34,755 bases of DNA, taken from contig SVQH01000023.1 in assembly GCA_015065425.1 (NCBI GenBank), positions 13,858 through 48,612 on the forward strand, read 5' to 3'. The position numbers and the translations under genes were made by a program. This document shows positions 1 through 7,694 of this stretch, one piece after another (position 1 is the stretch's first letter; every line of letters starts with the position of its first letter). Below the pieces are notes generated by a model. That model made no database searches, had not been told where the DNA came from, and saw nothing but the letters and a program-made list of their open reading frames with translations. Source of the stretch: Oscillospiraceae bacterium. GTDB taxonomy: Bacteria; Bacillota; Clostridia; Oscillospirales; Acutalibacteraceae.

Positions 1-60
1 CCTGCACCTGCACCCGAACCTCAGCCTGATGTTCCCGCAAATGAGGCTGCTTCACAATAA
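1..60 (+). CDS. C-terminal tail of an upstream gene (partial)
   Basis: The frame starting at base 1 is open from the window edge and ends in TAA at 58-60, followed at once by a second TAA and a TAG. It encodes 19 residues, very rich in Pro and Ala (PAPAPEPQPDVPANEAASQ). Such a low-complexity tail could belong to many exported or ribosome-associated proteins, so no function is assigned. It lies on the same strand as the genes that follow, with a 99-nt gap. Confidence 0.55.
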   Translation, partial: PAPAPEPQPDVPANEAASQ

Positions 61-159
61 TAATAGAGAACGCAGTTTTATTAAGATTGTCTTTACAGAA
101 TAACGGTCACAGGCAATCAGTATTTTTTGGTGTGTAATTATTAAAGAAAAGGAAAGAGT

Positions 160-1404
160 ATGAAAATCAGATTTTTTTTACTGGGCACACAAGAGCACAG
201 TTCTGCAAAAAGACTTGAATCAGATCTGAAATATGTTTTCTCCGATTATCTTACCGATAACGGGGATATACAGACTTTTGACGACATAAAAAAGGCAACA
301 AATTCAATAGCAAAAGCCATTTCCGATACTCATGCGGTGGTATTTATTGCTGAGCATTCAAAGTTTGCCGCAACAAAACTTATGCTTTCAAAGGCTTTCG
401 GATTTGAACTCAACTGCGATGTCTCACTTTTGCAGAAGGCATGTGAAAGCTTCGGGAAAGACCCCGAAGAAGAGGATTACGAATTTTCCGTGACCCATGC
501 ATTTGTGCCTGTACAATCCCGTCTTTTTGTGCTTGAAGACGGTAAATATGCAGGTTTTTCCGTTGCAAACGGTAACCAGACAATAATTCTTCTTCCTTTT
601 GAAAAAGACAGAACTTCATTTTTAATGTCATCTCAGGTCATTCCGTATCTTAATGCGACCTATCATATAAGCATTGATATTACAGGACTCAAGAAATATA
701 ACGCAGAAAAACTTGCAGATATTCTTGAGGAGCGTGATATCAGAATTGCCGTTGCAGGAACGAATACTGCTTCATTTTTCAAAGAATATGTATCGGTTAA
801 TGAAAAACTTACGGACAGAACGGAAATATCTCCCATAACGGAAAAAAGAGGAAATATGCAGCCCATAGATTATGTGGTAAATCTTTCCGTTGCTGCATCA
901 GAGCTTCTTTCCTGCCGTTACGGTGTGGCTATGTCCAATGCGTTTTATACGGGAGACAGTCCCGACAGTGAAAAAATAGTATATCTTGCCGTTACCAATG
1001 AAAGAGAAACAGCCGTAAGAGAATTACATTCTTATGAAGGTGAGGATATACCGGCTTTTCTTGCGAGATGCAGCGGTGATTTGTGTGTGTTTATCACTGA
1101 TATAATTGAAAATGATGATGATTATGCCGAAGACAGAAGTCTCAGAGAAAAAGCGGCACTTAAAAGATATAAAACAGCCATAATAGCCGTTGCTGCACTT
1201 ATTCTTGCGGCGATAGTATTCTGTGTTTCATATTTTGCTGTTCATGATTATTCCATATCACAGTGGGGGAACAGCGTTATTGAATATATTTTCCCCGGAG
1301 GGAATCCTTTTGAAGGTCTTTTCGGTAAAGATGATGCTACTCAGCCTGAAGCTACAACTGAGTGGCAGCCCATTACCGATGTGACCGGAAATAACGATTT
1401 ATAA
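160..1404 (+). CDS. Membrane-anchored protein resembling a degenerate CinA
   Basis: 414 residues; start ATG preceded by AAAGGAAAGAG. Function not known. The cytoplasmic part can be laid over CinA. Residues 55-85 resemble the MoCF segment that normally holds GGxGPT, but here the motif is lost (VVFIAEHSKFAATK). Residues 114-146 match the 'VP..A..L....G..AGF.....I.LLP' block. Residues 240-310 resemble the CinA C-terminal domain (GVAMS..YTGDSPDSEKIVYLAV, then R..H.YEGE). Residues 338-361 form one transmembrane helix (KTAIIAVAALILAAIVF), followed by a 50-residue tail ending in Thr/Pro/Gln-rich sequence. Lys/Arg before the helix suggests the large domain is inside and the tail outside. The CinA relation is inferred from motif order only. 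The next gene downstream is the secreted dockerin-SpoIID protein. Confidence 0.85.
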   Translation: MKIRFFLLGTQEHSSAKRLESDLKYVFSDYLTDNGDIQTFDDIKKATNSIAKAISDTHAVVFIAEHSKFAATKLMLSKAFGFELNCDVSLLQKACESFGKDPEEEDYEFSVTHAFVPVQSRLFVLEDGKYAGFSVANGNQTIILLPFEKDRTSFLMSSQVIPYLNATYHISIDITGLKKYNAEKLADILEERDIRIAVAGTNTASFFKEYVSVNEKLTDRTEISPITEKRGNMQPIDYVVNLSVAASELLSCRYGVAMSNAFYTGDSPDSEKIVYLAVTNERETAVRELHSYEGEDIPAFLARCSGDLCVFITDIIENDDDYAEDRSLREKAALKRYKTAIIAVAALILAAIVFCVSYFAVHDYSISQWGNSVIEYIFPGGNPFEGLFGKDDATQPEATTEWQPITDVTGNNDL

Positions 1405-1405
1405 C

Positions 1406-1457
1406 AGGAGAAGCGGAGCCCGTTTCTTCTTGTGTACGGGTTCCATGAAAATTTATG
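1406..1457 (+). promoter_or_regulatory. Hairpin between a Shine-Dalgarno-like AGGAG and the downstream start codon
   Basis: AGGAG at 1406-1410 lies 44 nt before the ATG at 1455, and no good ribosome binding site lies closer. Between them, GGAGCCCGT (1415-1423) can pair with ACGGGTTCC (1436-1444), nine pairs with one G-U and a 12-nt pyrimidine-rich loop. Folding would shorten the effective spacing to about 14 nt. The pairing is seen in the sequence; a role in translation start is inferred. Confidence 0.35.
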
Positions 1458-2669
1458 AAAAAAATCAAAAAGCTGACCGCAGCTGTCCTTTCAGTTATCA
1501 TTTTTGTGCTTTCGTTTACCGTAATCAGTTTCGCAGATGAGTTTTCTGCAGGTGACATTGACTTCGACGGAAGTATATCTTCCTCCGATGCAAGATATGC
1601 ATTAAGATATGCTGTTTCACTTGAGTATTATACGAAAGCACACTTGAAAGTCGGAGATATTGACGGAGATTCCATACTCAGTGCAAATGATGCACGGGCT
1701 ATTCTCCGTGCGGCGGTAGGACTTGATGCACTTCCTTCTCAGCCGATTGCATTGACTTTATCCGATTACAGAGAATATGTGAACTGTCCCAAAGATTATA
1801 TCTTTAACTGGGATGTTCCCGATGCTCCCGAAATCAATGCTTCTTCGGGTACTTTTACATTTACCGTTTACGGCTACGGTCACGGAGTCGGACTTTCTCA
1901 GTACGGTGCTTTGTCAATGGAAGACGCAGGGTATACTTATGATGAGATTCTGTCTCATTATTACACGGGAACCGAAATAAAAAAAGCTTCAGAAATTCCG
2001 TCACTTACATATTACCCCACGACGGGTTATATTGACACCGAACAGCTTCTTGCAAGAATTGTATATCAGGAGATATACGGTGTTACGCAGTACGGGAAAT
2101 ATAAAGAGAGTCTCAAAGCCATGGCTTTGTGTATTTTTACACTTCTCATGCGTGAGAATTTCTATGTTTCCAATAAGTGGGATGTGGGTATATGTTCATC
2201 TGTAGGGTATTATAATCTTCCTTACAATCTCAGAGAGGTTGTTCATGAGATTTTCGGAGAGTATATCACCGTAATAGGACAGACCTATCCTATTATGTCC
2301 GTATACAGTGGTCTTGCCGCAGGGATGACGGCAGCATCTGCAAGTGTATGGGGCGGTGACCTTTCATATCTTCAGCCTGTGGAAAGTCCCTTTGATATGC
2401 AGCGTCCCGGTTTTATTACATTTGAAACCTATACTGTAAATCAGATGTATAATCTTATAAAATCTTACGACAGCAGTATAGTTCTTTCCGATAATCCTGC
2501 CGAGTGGCTGGAAATAATCGAGCATACAGCTTCAATGGATGAAAACAGAGGTTATGTTACCAAAATAAGAGTCGGAAACAAGCTTCTCACGGGTAACAAT
2601 CAGTTCCAGACGGGACTTATGAAAAACGCATTCAATTCATCCTGTTTTACAGTTACATATACACCGTAG
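1455..2669 (+). CDS. Secreted dockerin-like plus SpoIID/LytB-like protein (permuted order)
   Basis: 404 residues. Residues 1-27 are a signal peptide (KKIKK, hydrophobic core, SFA|DE). Residues 32-92 hold two dockerin-type calcium-loop repeats ([14 protein letters not shown] and [14 protein letters not shown], each followed by R.aLR.AV). The rest is SpoIID/LytB-like, the family of peptidoglycan lytic transglycosylases that act on denuded glycan. The [13 protein letters not shown] motif and the EILSHYYTG segment normally end this domain, but here they come first (about residues 140-175). The segment with the likely catalytic Glu (IVYQEIYG...SLKAMAL), then [17 protein letters not shown] and finally [10 protein letters not shown] follow. 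Dockerins bind cohesins, so surface attachment is plausible. The start was chosen for its signal peptide. The TAG stop lies within the folE ribosome binding site region. Confidence 0.85.
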   Translation: MKKIKKLTAAVLSVIIFVLSFTVISFADEFSAGDIDFDGSISSSDARYALRYAVSLEYYTKAHLKVGDIDGDSILSANDARAILRAAVGLDALPSQPIALTLSDYREYVNCPKDYIFNWDVPDAPEINASSGTFTFTVYGYGHGVGLSQYGALSMEDAGYTYDEILSHYYTGTEIKKASEIPSLTYYPTTGYIDTEQLLARIVYQEIYGVTQYGKYKESLKAMALCIFTLLMRENFYVSNKWDVGICSSVGYYNLPYNLREVVHEIFGEYITVIGQTYPIMSVYSGLAAGMTAASASVWGGDLSYLQPVESPFDMQRPGFITFETYTVNQMYNLIKSYDSSIVLSDNPAEWLEIIEHTASMDENRGYVTKIRVGNKLLTGNNQFQTGLMKNAFNSSCFTVTYTP

Positions 2670-2679
2670 GAGAAAACAA

Positions 2680-3234
2680 ATGGATAAAGAAAGAATTGAA
2701 AAAGCGGTGAGAGAAATTCTCATCGCCATTGGTGAAGACCCGGACAGAGAGGGCCTTCTTGAAACTCCCCGCAGAGTTGCGAACATGTATGAAGAGGTAT
2801 TCTGCGGTCTTGAAAATTCTCCTCAGGAGCATCTGAAAATTTTCAACGAAGAAAAAAATGAAGAGATGGTTGTCGTCCGTGATATTCCTTTATATTCCAT
2901 GTGTGAACATCATCTTCTTCCCTTTGTCGGAAAGGCTCATATAGTATATATACCGAAAAACGGTAGGGTCATAGGGCTTTCAAAACTTGCAAGAATAGTT
3001 GATAATTTTGCAAGACGGCCCCAGATACAGGAACGGCTCACTTCTCAGATTGCAGATTTTCTGATGGATAATCTTGACCCTCTCGGTGTTGCCGTTGTTA
3101 TTGAAGCCGAGCATCTGTGTATGACCATGCGTGGTGCGAGAGCCGCAGGGGCAAAAACAAAGACATCTGCTCTCAGAGGAAATATGCGTTCTGATGCAAG
3201 GACCCGTGCAGAGGCAATGTCTTTAATAGTTTAA
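2680..3234 (+). CDS. folE: GTP cyclohydrolase I
   Basis: 184 residues, the usual length for the bacterial type. It converts GTP to 7,8-dihydroneopterin triphosphate, the first step of tetrahydrofolate synthesis, in the cytoplasm. The zinc-site motif CEHHLLPF is at residues 75-82 (Cys75, His78), and the third ligand is Cys147 in [29 protein letters not shown] (99-118) is the family signature. The start ATG has GGAGAAAACAA upstream; this ribosome binding site overlaps the stop of the dockerin-SpoIID gene, suggesting co-transcription. No other folate gene is nearby, and rarA follows after 18 nt. No missing residues were seen. Confidence 0.97.
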   Translation: MDKERIEKAVREILIAIGEDPDREGLLETPRRVANMYEEVFCGLENSPQEHLKIFNEEKNEEMVVVRDIPLYSMCEHHLLPFVGKAHIVYIPKNGRVIGLSKLARIVDNFARRPQIQERLTSQIADFLMDNLDPLGVAVVIEAEHLCMTMRGARAAGAKTKTSALRGNMRSDARTRAEAMSLIV

Positions 3235-3252
3235 GAAATATCGGAGGATAAT

Positions 3253-4521
3253 ATGTCTACACCTCTTGCAGACAGGATAAGACCGAAAAATCTTGATGAA
3301 ATATCAGGTCAGCGTCATTTGTTTTCAAAGGGTGCTGTTCTTCGTAATATCATTGAATCGGGAAATATCCCAAATCTCATTTTTTACGGCCCTTCGGGGA
3401 CGGGTAAAACCACCGTGGCAAGGATAATTGCCGCCGCAACCAATAAAAGACTTCATATTCTCAACGGAACCAGTGCATCTCTTTCGGATGTGAAAGAAGT
3501 CATAGGAGAGATAAATACCATTGCAGCTCCCAACGGACTGCTTCTCTATCTTGATGAAATTCAGTATTTCAATAAAAAACAGCAGCAGTCATTGCTTCAG
3601 TATATAGAAAACGGTGATATAACTCTTGTCGCCTCTACTACGGAAAATCCCTATTTCTACATTTATTCGGCGGTTCTCAGCAGAAGCACTGTTTTTGAAT
3701 TTAAAAGCATTTCACCCGAGGATGCCGAACCGGGTATTGAAAGGGCTTTTGCAATTATGAGTGAAGATACAGGGGAAGAATATGAAACGGAAGATGGTGT
3801 CATTTCATATATAGCTCAGTCTTGCGGCGGTGATATGAGAAAGGCAGCAAATATAGTTGAACTTACGGTTCTTGGCTCAATGTCAGCAAACGGCGGAGAA
3901 AAAAAGAAAATTACTCTTGATACCGTAAAGCAGATAACTGCAAAAACCGCCATGCACTATGACAGACAGGGAGACGAGTATTATGATATGCTCTCTGCTT
4001 ATCAGAAGTCAATGAGAGGCTCGGATCCCGATGCGGCACTTCATTACCTTGCAAGAATTCTTGAAGCAGGGGATCTTATTTCTGCTACGAGAAGGCTTAT
4101 GGTATGTGCCTGTGAGGATGTAGGACTTGCTTACCCCATGATAATTCCAATAGTGAAATCAGCCTGTGATATTGCTATGCAGGTAGGGCTTCCCGAGGCG
4201 AGAATTCCTCTTGCGGATGCCGTTATTCTTGTGTGTAATTCACCGAAATCCAATTCGGGTGAAGCGGCAATAGATGCGGCTCTTTCCGATGTCAGAGCAG
4301 GTCTTGCAGGTCCTGTTCCGAGACATCTGCAGAACAAGCACTTTGACGGGGAGGACGCACTTGTTAAGGGGCAGCATTATAAATATCCCCACGATGCTCC
4401 GAATCATTGGTTGAAACAGCAGTATCTTCCCGATAATATAAAGCACAGAACCTATTACACCTACGGCGACAATAAAACCGAACAGGCAGCAAAGGAATAC
4501 TGGAGTAAAATAAAGAAATAA
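3253..4521 (+). CDS. rarA: Replication-associated recombination protein A (AAA+ ATPase)
   Basis: 422 residues, typical for RarA/MgsA (WRNIP1-like). It is a clamp-loader-like ATPase that works at stalled replication forks and single-strand ends. Walker A is GPSGTGKTT at 46-54 and Walker B is LLYLDEIQYF near 97-106. The sensor-1 region STTENPYFY and the motif CGGDMRKA follow, and the C-terminal tetramerisation region contains HYLARILEAGDL and RHLQNKHF. The start has CGGAGGATAAT upstream. It is the last gene of the first plus-strand run and is followed 10 nt later by a strong hairpin terminator. Confidence 0.96.
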   Translation: MSTPLADRIRPKNLDEISGQRHLFSKGAVLRNIIESGNIPNLIFYGPSGTGKTTVARIIAAATNKRLHILNGTSASLSDVKEVIGEINTIAAPNGLLLYLDEIQYFNKKQQQSLLQYIENGDITLVASTTENPYFYIYSAVLSRSTVFEFKSISPEDAEPGIERAFAIMSEDTGEEYETEDGVISYIAQSCGGDMRKAANIVELTVLGSMSANGGEKKKITLDTVKQITAKTAMHYDRQGDEYYDMLSAYQKSMRGSDPDAALHYLARILEAGDLISATRRLMVCACEDVGLAYPMIIPIVKSACDIAMQVGLPEARIPLADAVILVCNSPKSNSGEAAIDAALSDVRAGLAGPVPRHLQNKHFDGEDALVKGQHYKYPHDAPNHWLKQQYLPDNIKHRTYYTYGDNKTEQAAKEYWSKIKK

Positions 4522-4531
4522 GAAAACAGTG

Positions 4532-4574
4532 AAAAGGCTTAAGTTTACATTTTTTTTGTAAACCTAAGCCTTTT
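4532..4574. terminator. Bidirectional intrinsic terminator
   Basis: AAAAGGCTTAAGTTTACA (4532-4549) pairs with TGTAAACCTAAGCCTTTT (4557-4574) over 18 positions with one mismatch, around a T-rich loop. It has A-runs before and T-runs after, so it can work on both strands. It lies between the convergent rarA (+) and DHHW (-) genes. Confidence 0.85.
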
Positions 4575-4594
4575 AATCATGATTTATTCTGTTG

Positions 4595-5941
4595 TCATCC
4601 TGTAATAAAGTTTGCCATCTGAGTAACCAGTGAGCTGCTTCTTGTCATTGATACATTATTACAGAAAATAATGTCATTTACCTGATGGGAAGAGAGGAAG
4701 CTTGCAAGAGAGCCGTTGTAGTAACGGTAGTCTATGACATAAACGGTTTTGTAATGATATACAAGAAAGGGAACAAAGGCATTGCCGAAGCTTTCCTTGA
4801 CAACAAGACAAGTCTCACCGTCGGGTTTATCTGCGTTTGTTATAGTTGAAAGAGGATTGTCACCACAGATGAATGTGCCGTATTTTAATGAAGCAGGAGC
4901 ATTTGTTTCATCAAAAAGAAGGGGCATAGATTTCGTTGCTCCGCTTTTGTCTGTAATCGTCATTGAATAATTGCAGGGCGGCTTATAAGTATCAACTCTG
5001 TCGGGTGTTGCACCGAGGTCAGGGTCAGAACCCGAATCGTTGTAGAAGGTTCCGAGGAAACCGTCAAAACTCCGGACTTCATAGGCTGAGAGGGGAAGAG
5101 GAGAAATTCCTTTTGCCTGACAGAATGATTCATAGCAGTAATATGCTCCCAGAGCTGTCCAGTGGTGGTCTGTACGGAAGTATACATATTCATTTCTGTG
5201 TTGCTTGATGTTGTCAAAGCAGTCAAACTTCTTTACCTTGTCCGAAGTAGAACCGAGGATGTAGTTTATCGCCGTTTTCTGATCGGATACATTTAGATTC
5301 TTTCTTACTTTTTCATTGAGTGTGATATCTGCACTTGTAGGAGCTATTGTGGCATAAATGTTATATGTCGGGAAGCGTGCAGCTGCGGTGTTGAGTGCCT
5401 TTGCATAATTGTCTGCCGCAGACTGTACAAAGTTATAGTACTCAAAGCCCGAATCGTCTACAACTACAATGGCACCTAACTGTTCGACATTGACTGCATC
5501 CTTTTCGTCGGGGGGATATGTTATATCCTCGGGCGTTTCGGAATTGTCTGTCTGCATTTCAGTGGGATCGACATAAGGTAACGTTTCTTCATTTCCCGGT
5601 GCCGCAGGGTCCGGAATATCGTCACTCTCTGCCCCCTCATTGAAGCCTTTTATAACTCCGTCAGTGCCGAGGAAATTCTGTATCTTTGAATTGAATCCCA
5701 TAAGAGTGTCACGGAAGGGAACAGTATCGGAAAACCACTTTGATATATCTGCGAAATATTCTCCGCTTGAGATTGCGGAAAAGCTGAACTCGGGAAATTT
5801 TGCAAGTTCACGCTTTTCCGTATCCGAGACCTTGGGTCTTAACGGAATCATGAAGCATACTGCACTTATAACAATTAGCGTACAGAAACATATCAGAATT
5901 TTTGTTATCCTGTGTTTTTGTACCGGTGAAAAATTTTTCAT
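4595..5941 (-). CDS. DHHW/AlgX-like protein, partner of MBOAT acyltransferase
   Basis: 448 residues. Residues 13-33 form an N-terminal membrane anchor. An 'E.REL..FP' segment with SKWFSDTVPFRD (43-78) is typical of the DHHW family. Residues 101-150 are an acidic Pro/Asp/Glu linker. The TDHHWTALGAYYCY motif begins at 257, the SGNH-like catalytic Asp-His region related to AlgJ/AlgX. These extracytoplasmic proteins are known partners of MBOAT proteins and move acetyl groups onto secreted polysaccharides. Here the gene directly follows the MBOAT gene with an 18-nt gap and GGAGAC upstream of its ATG, so the two are almost certainly one operon. The polymer modified cannot be told from the sequence. 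Confidence 0.9.
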   Translation of the reverse strand: MKNFSPVQKHRITKILICFCTLIVISAVCFMIPLRPKVSDTEKRELAKFPEFSFSAISSGEYFADISKWFSDTVPFRDTLMGFNSKIQNFLGTDGVIKGFNEGAESDDIPDPAAPGNEETLPYVDPTEMQTDNSETPEDITYPPDEKDAVNVEQLGAIVVVDDSGFEYYNFVQSAADNYAKALNTAAARFPTYNIYATIAPTSADITLNEKVRKNLNVSDQKTAINYILGSTSDKVKKFDCFDNIKQHRNEYVYFRTDHHWTALGAYYCYESFCQAKGISPLPLSAYEVRSFDGFLGTFYNDSGSDPDLGATPDRVDTYKPPCNYSMTITDKSGATKSMPLLFDETNAPASLKYGTFICGDNPLSTITNADKPDGETCLVVKESFGNAFVPFLVYHYKTVYVIDYRYYNGSLASFLSSHQVNDIIFCNNVSMTRSSSLVTQMANFITG

Positions 5942-5959
5942 TGTGTCTTTGTCTCCTTA

Positions 5960-7429
5960 TCAGAATTGGAAGTAGAGGAAAGGATTATAGGAGTCACCGA
6001 CCAGTGTGACAGCCGCAATTATTATAAGAATTACGGGCAATGCTACGTCGCAGACTCTGTAGGTAATGTTAGCTGCCACATTTTTTGTAGCCAGTTTCAT
6101 CAGTATCTTTTTTGCGTACTTGGCAATGGGGGTACATGCAACCGCACAGATGATGAAGAAGAAAATATAGCCTGCAGAAAATCTGAATGCTTCATAAGTG
6201 AAAAGTCTGTTGCCGTTGAGACCTAACATACCCCTAAAAACAGTGCCGAGAAGGGAGAAATCGGTGAATTTAAAGAATATCCAACCGAGATAAACTGTAC
6301 CGAGAAGGTATACTCTGCCGATGAGCTTGTGTTTTTTAAGAACATTGCCAAGGAAGAATTTTTCTATAACGAGAAGCACGAAGAAATAAAGTCCCCAGAG
6401 TACGAAATTCCATGATGCTCCGTGCCACAGTCCGGTAAGTCCCCATACAACAAAAAGATTGAATATCTGTCTTGCCTTCCCTTTGCGGTTGCCGCCGAGA
6501 GGGATGTATACATAATCTCTGAAGAAAGTTCCCAGTGACATGTGCCATCTTCTCCAGAACTCCGTGACAGAGGCCGAAATATAGGGATAGTCAAAGTTTT
6601 CTTTGTAGTGGAAGCCGCAGATAAGTCCCATACCGATTGCCATGTCGGAATATGCCGAGAAGTCAAGATATATCTGAAGCATATAGAATGCCATTCCCAC
6701 CCATAAGGCGAGTGCACTTCTGCCTGAAAGAATTTCAAGGTTTGCCGTAATTTCTGCCGCATTTCCTATTGCCGCATCCGTAAGAAGCAGAGTATCTGCC
6801 ACAGCTCCGCAGCCGTTTGCAAGAACAGCCTTTTTTGCAAGGCCGCATGCAAATCTTGTAAAACCGTTTGAAATGTCAGTAAGGTCTGCACGTCTCATGG
6901 TAAGCTCGTTTTCCACATCACCGTAACGGACAATGGGACCTGCTATACACTGATGGAAAAGACTTGCATAAAGAAGTACTTTCCAAAAACTTTTCTGTGA
7001 AGGAACTGCTTTACGGTAAACATCAATGACATAAGTCAGAAGCTGGAAGGTATAAAACGAAATACCTATCGGAAGCGTCACCTGAGGAACAGGTATCAGG
7101 TCTGTGCCGATTATTGAATTGAAGGTATCCGCTGCAAAGCCTATATATTTGAAATAACCGATGGAGCCGAGACATACTGCAACTGCTGCCGCCAGCCACA
7201 TTTTTTGTTCCTGTCTGCTTTTTGCCGTATCTATGAGCCGTGAGAACAGCCAGCAGAAAAGTGACATCAGGACAAGAATGGCGATATATACAGGTTCGCC
7301 CCATGCGTAAAAGACAAGTGAAAAAATGAGAAGAACAATATTTTTTGTCTTTATATCTTTACATGCAAAATAACAGATGAGATTTATCGGTAAAAATGCA
7401 AAGCAGAAAATCAGGCTTGAAAATACCAT
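5960..7429 (-). CDS. MBOAT family membrane-bound O-acyltransferase
   Basis: 489 residues with about ten hydrophobic helices; PatA/AlgI/DltB-like. It carries acyl groups (usually acetyl) across the membrane for O-acylation of extracellular glycans. Family motifs seen are FSLVFYAWGEP near 36, LPIGISFYTFQLLTYVIDVYR (119-139), LQIYLDFSAYSDMAIGMG (251-268), FWRRWHMSLG (291-300), RDYVYIPLGG (304-313) and WHGASWNF with the conserved His336. Length and motif order match intact AlgI-type proteins. It is the first gene of a minus-strand pair with the DHHW protein. The ribosome binding site is AAAGGATT. DltB was considered, but no dltA, dltC or dltD lies nearby and the DHHW partner argues for polysaccharide acetylation. 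Confidence 0.93.
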   Translation of the reverse strand: MVFSSLIFCFAFLPINLICYFACKDIKTKNIVLLIFSLVFYAWGEPVYIAILVLMSLFCWLFSRLIDTAKSRQEQKMWLAAAVAVCLGSIGYFKYIGFAADTFNSIIGTDLIPVPQVTLPIGISFYTFQLLTYVIDVYRKAVPSQKSFWKVLLYASLFHQCIAGPIVRYGDVENELTMRRADLTDISNGFTRFACGLAKKAVLANGCGAVADTLLLTDAAIGNAAEITANLEILSGRSALALWVGMAFYMLQIYLDFSAYSDMAIGMGLICGFHYKENFDYPYISASVTEFWRRWHMSLGTFFRDYVYIPLGGNRKGKARQIFNLFVVWGLTGLWHGASWNFVLWGLYFFVLLVIEKFFLGNVLKKHKLIGRVYLLGTVYLGWIFFKFTDFSLLGTVFRGMLGLNGNRLFTYEAFRFSAGYIFFFIICAVACTPIAKYAKKILMKLATKNVAANITYRVCDVALPVILIIIAAVTLVGDSYNPFLYFQF

Positions 7430-7694
7430 TTTTGAAATCCTTTTTTTTCTATATTTTGCCGTATAAAAAAGTGCGGCAAGAAATCTTTTATATTATCCTT
7501 CAAAAAAACAAAAAAAACAAGTATTAAAAACAAAATAACTTAAAATTGGAAAAATATACAAAACTTTACCTTAGTTTTATATACATTTTTCGAGTGCATA
7601 AAAATTTATTTCATCTAAAAAGTTTGTTTTCTGATATTGTATTCCTGCGTAAACTATGCTATTATAATTTATATTTAAATTTCGGAGGCGTGAA
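7430..7694. promoter_or_regulatory. Divergent promoter region between MBOAT and ABC exporter genes
   Basis: A 265-nt, very AT-rich spacer between divergent genes. On the plus strand a TATAAT (7663-7668) lies just upstream of the ABC gene, and CGGAGGCGTGAA precedes its ATG; no clear -35 box is seen. On the minus strand a TTGTTT/TAATAT pair with an 18-nt spacer could serve the MBOAT gene. Its leader would hold a small hairpin (TTGCCG 7456-7461 with CGGCAA 7474-7479). No gene is seen in the spacer. Confidence 0.45.
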
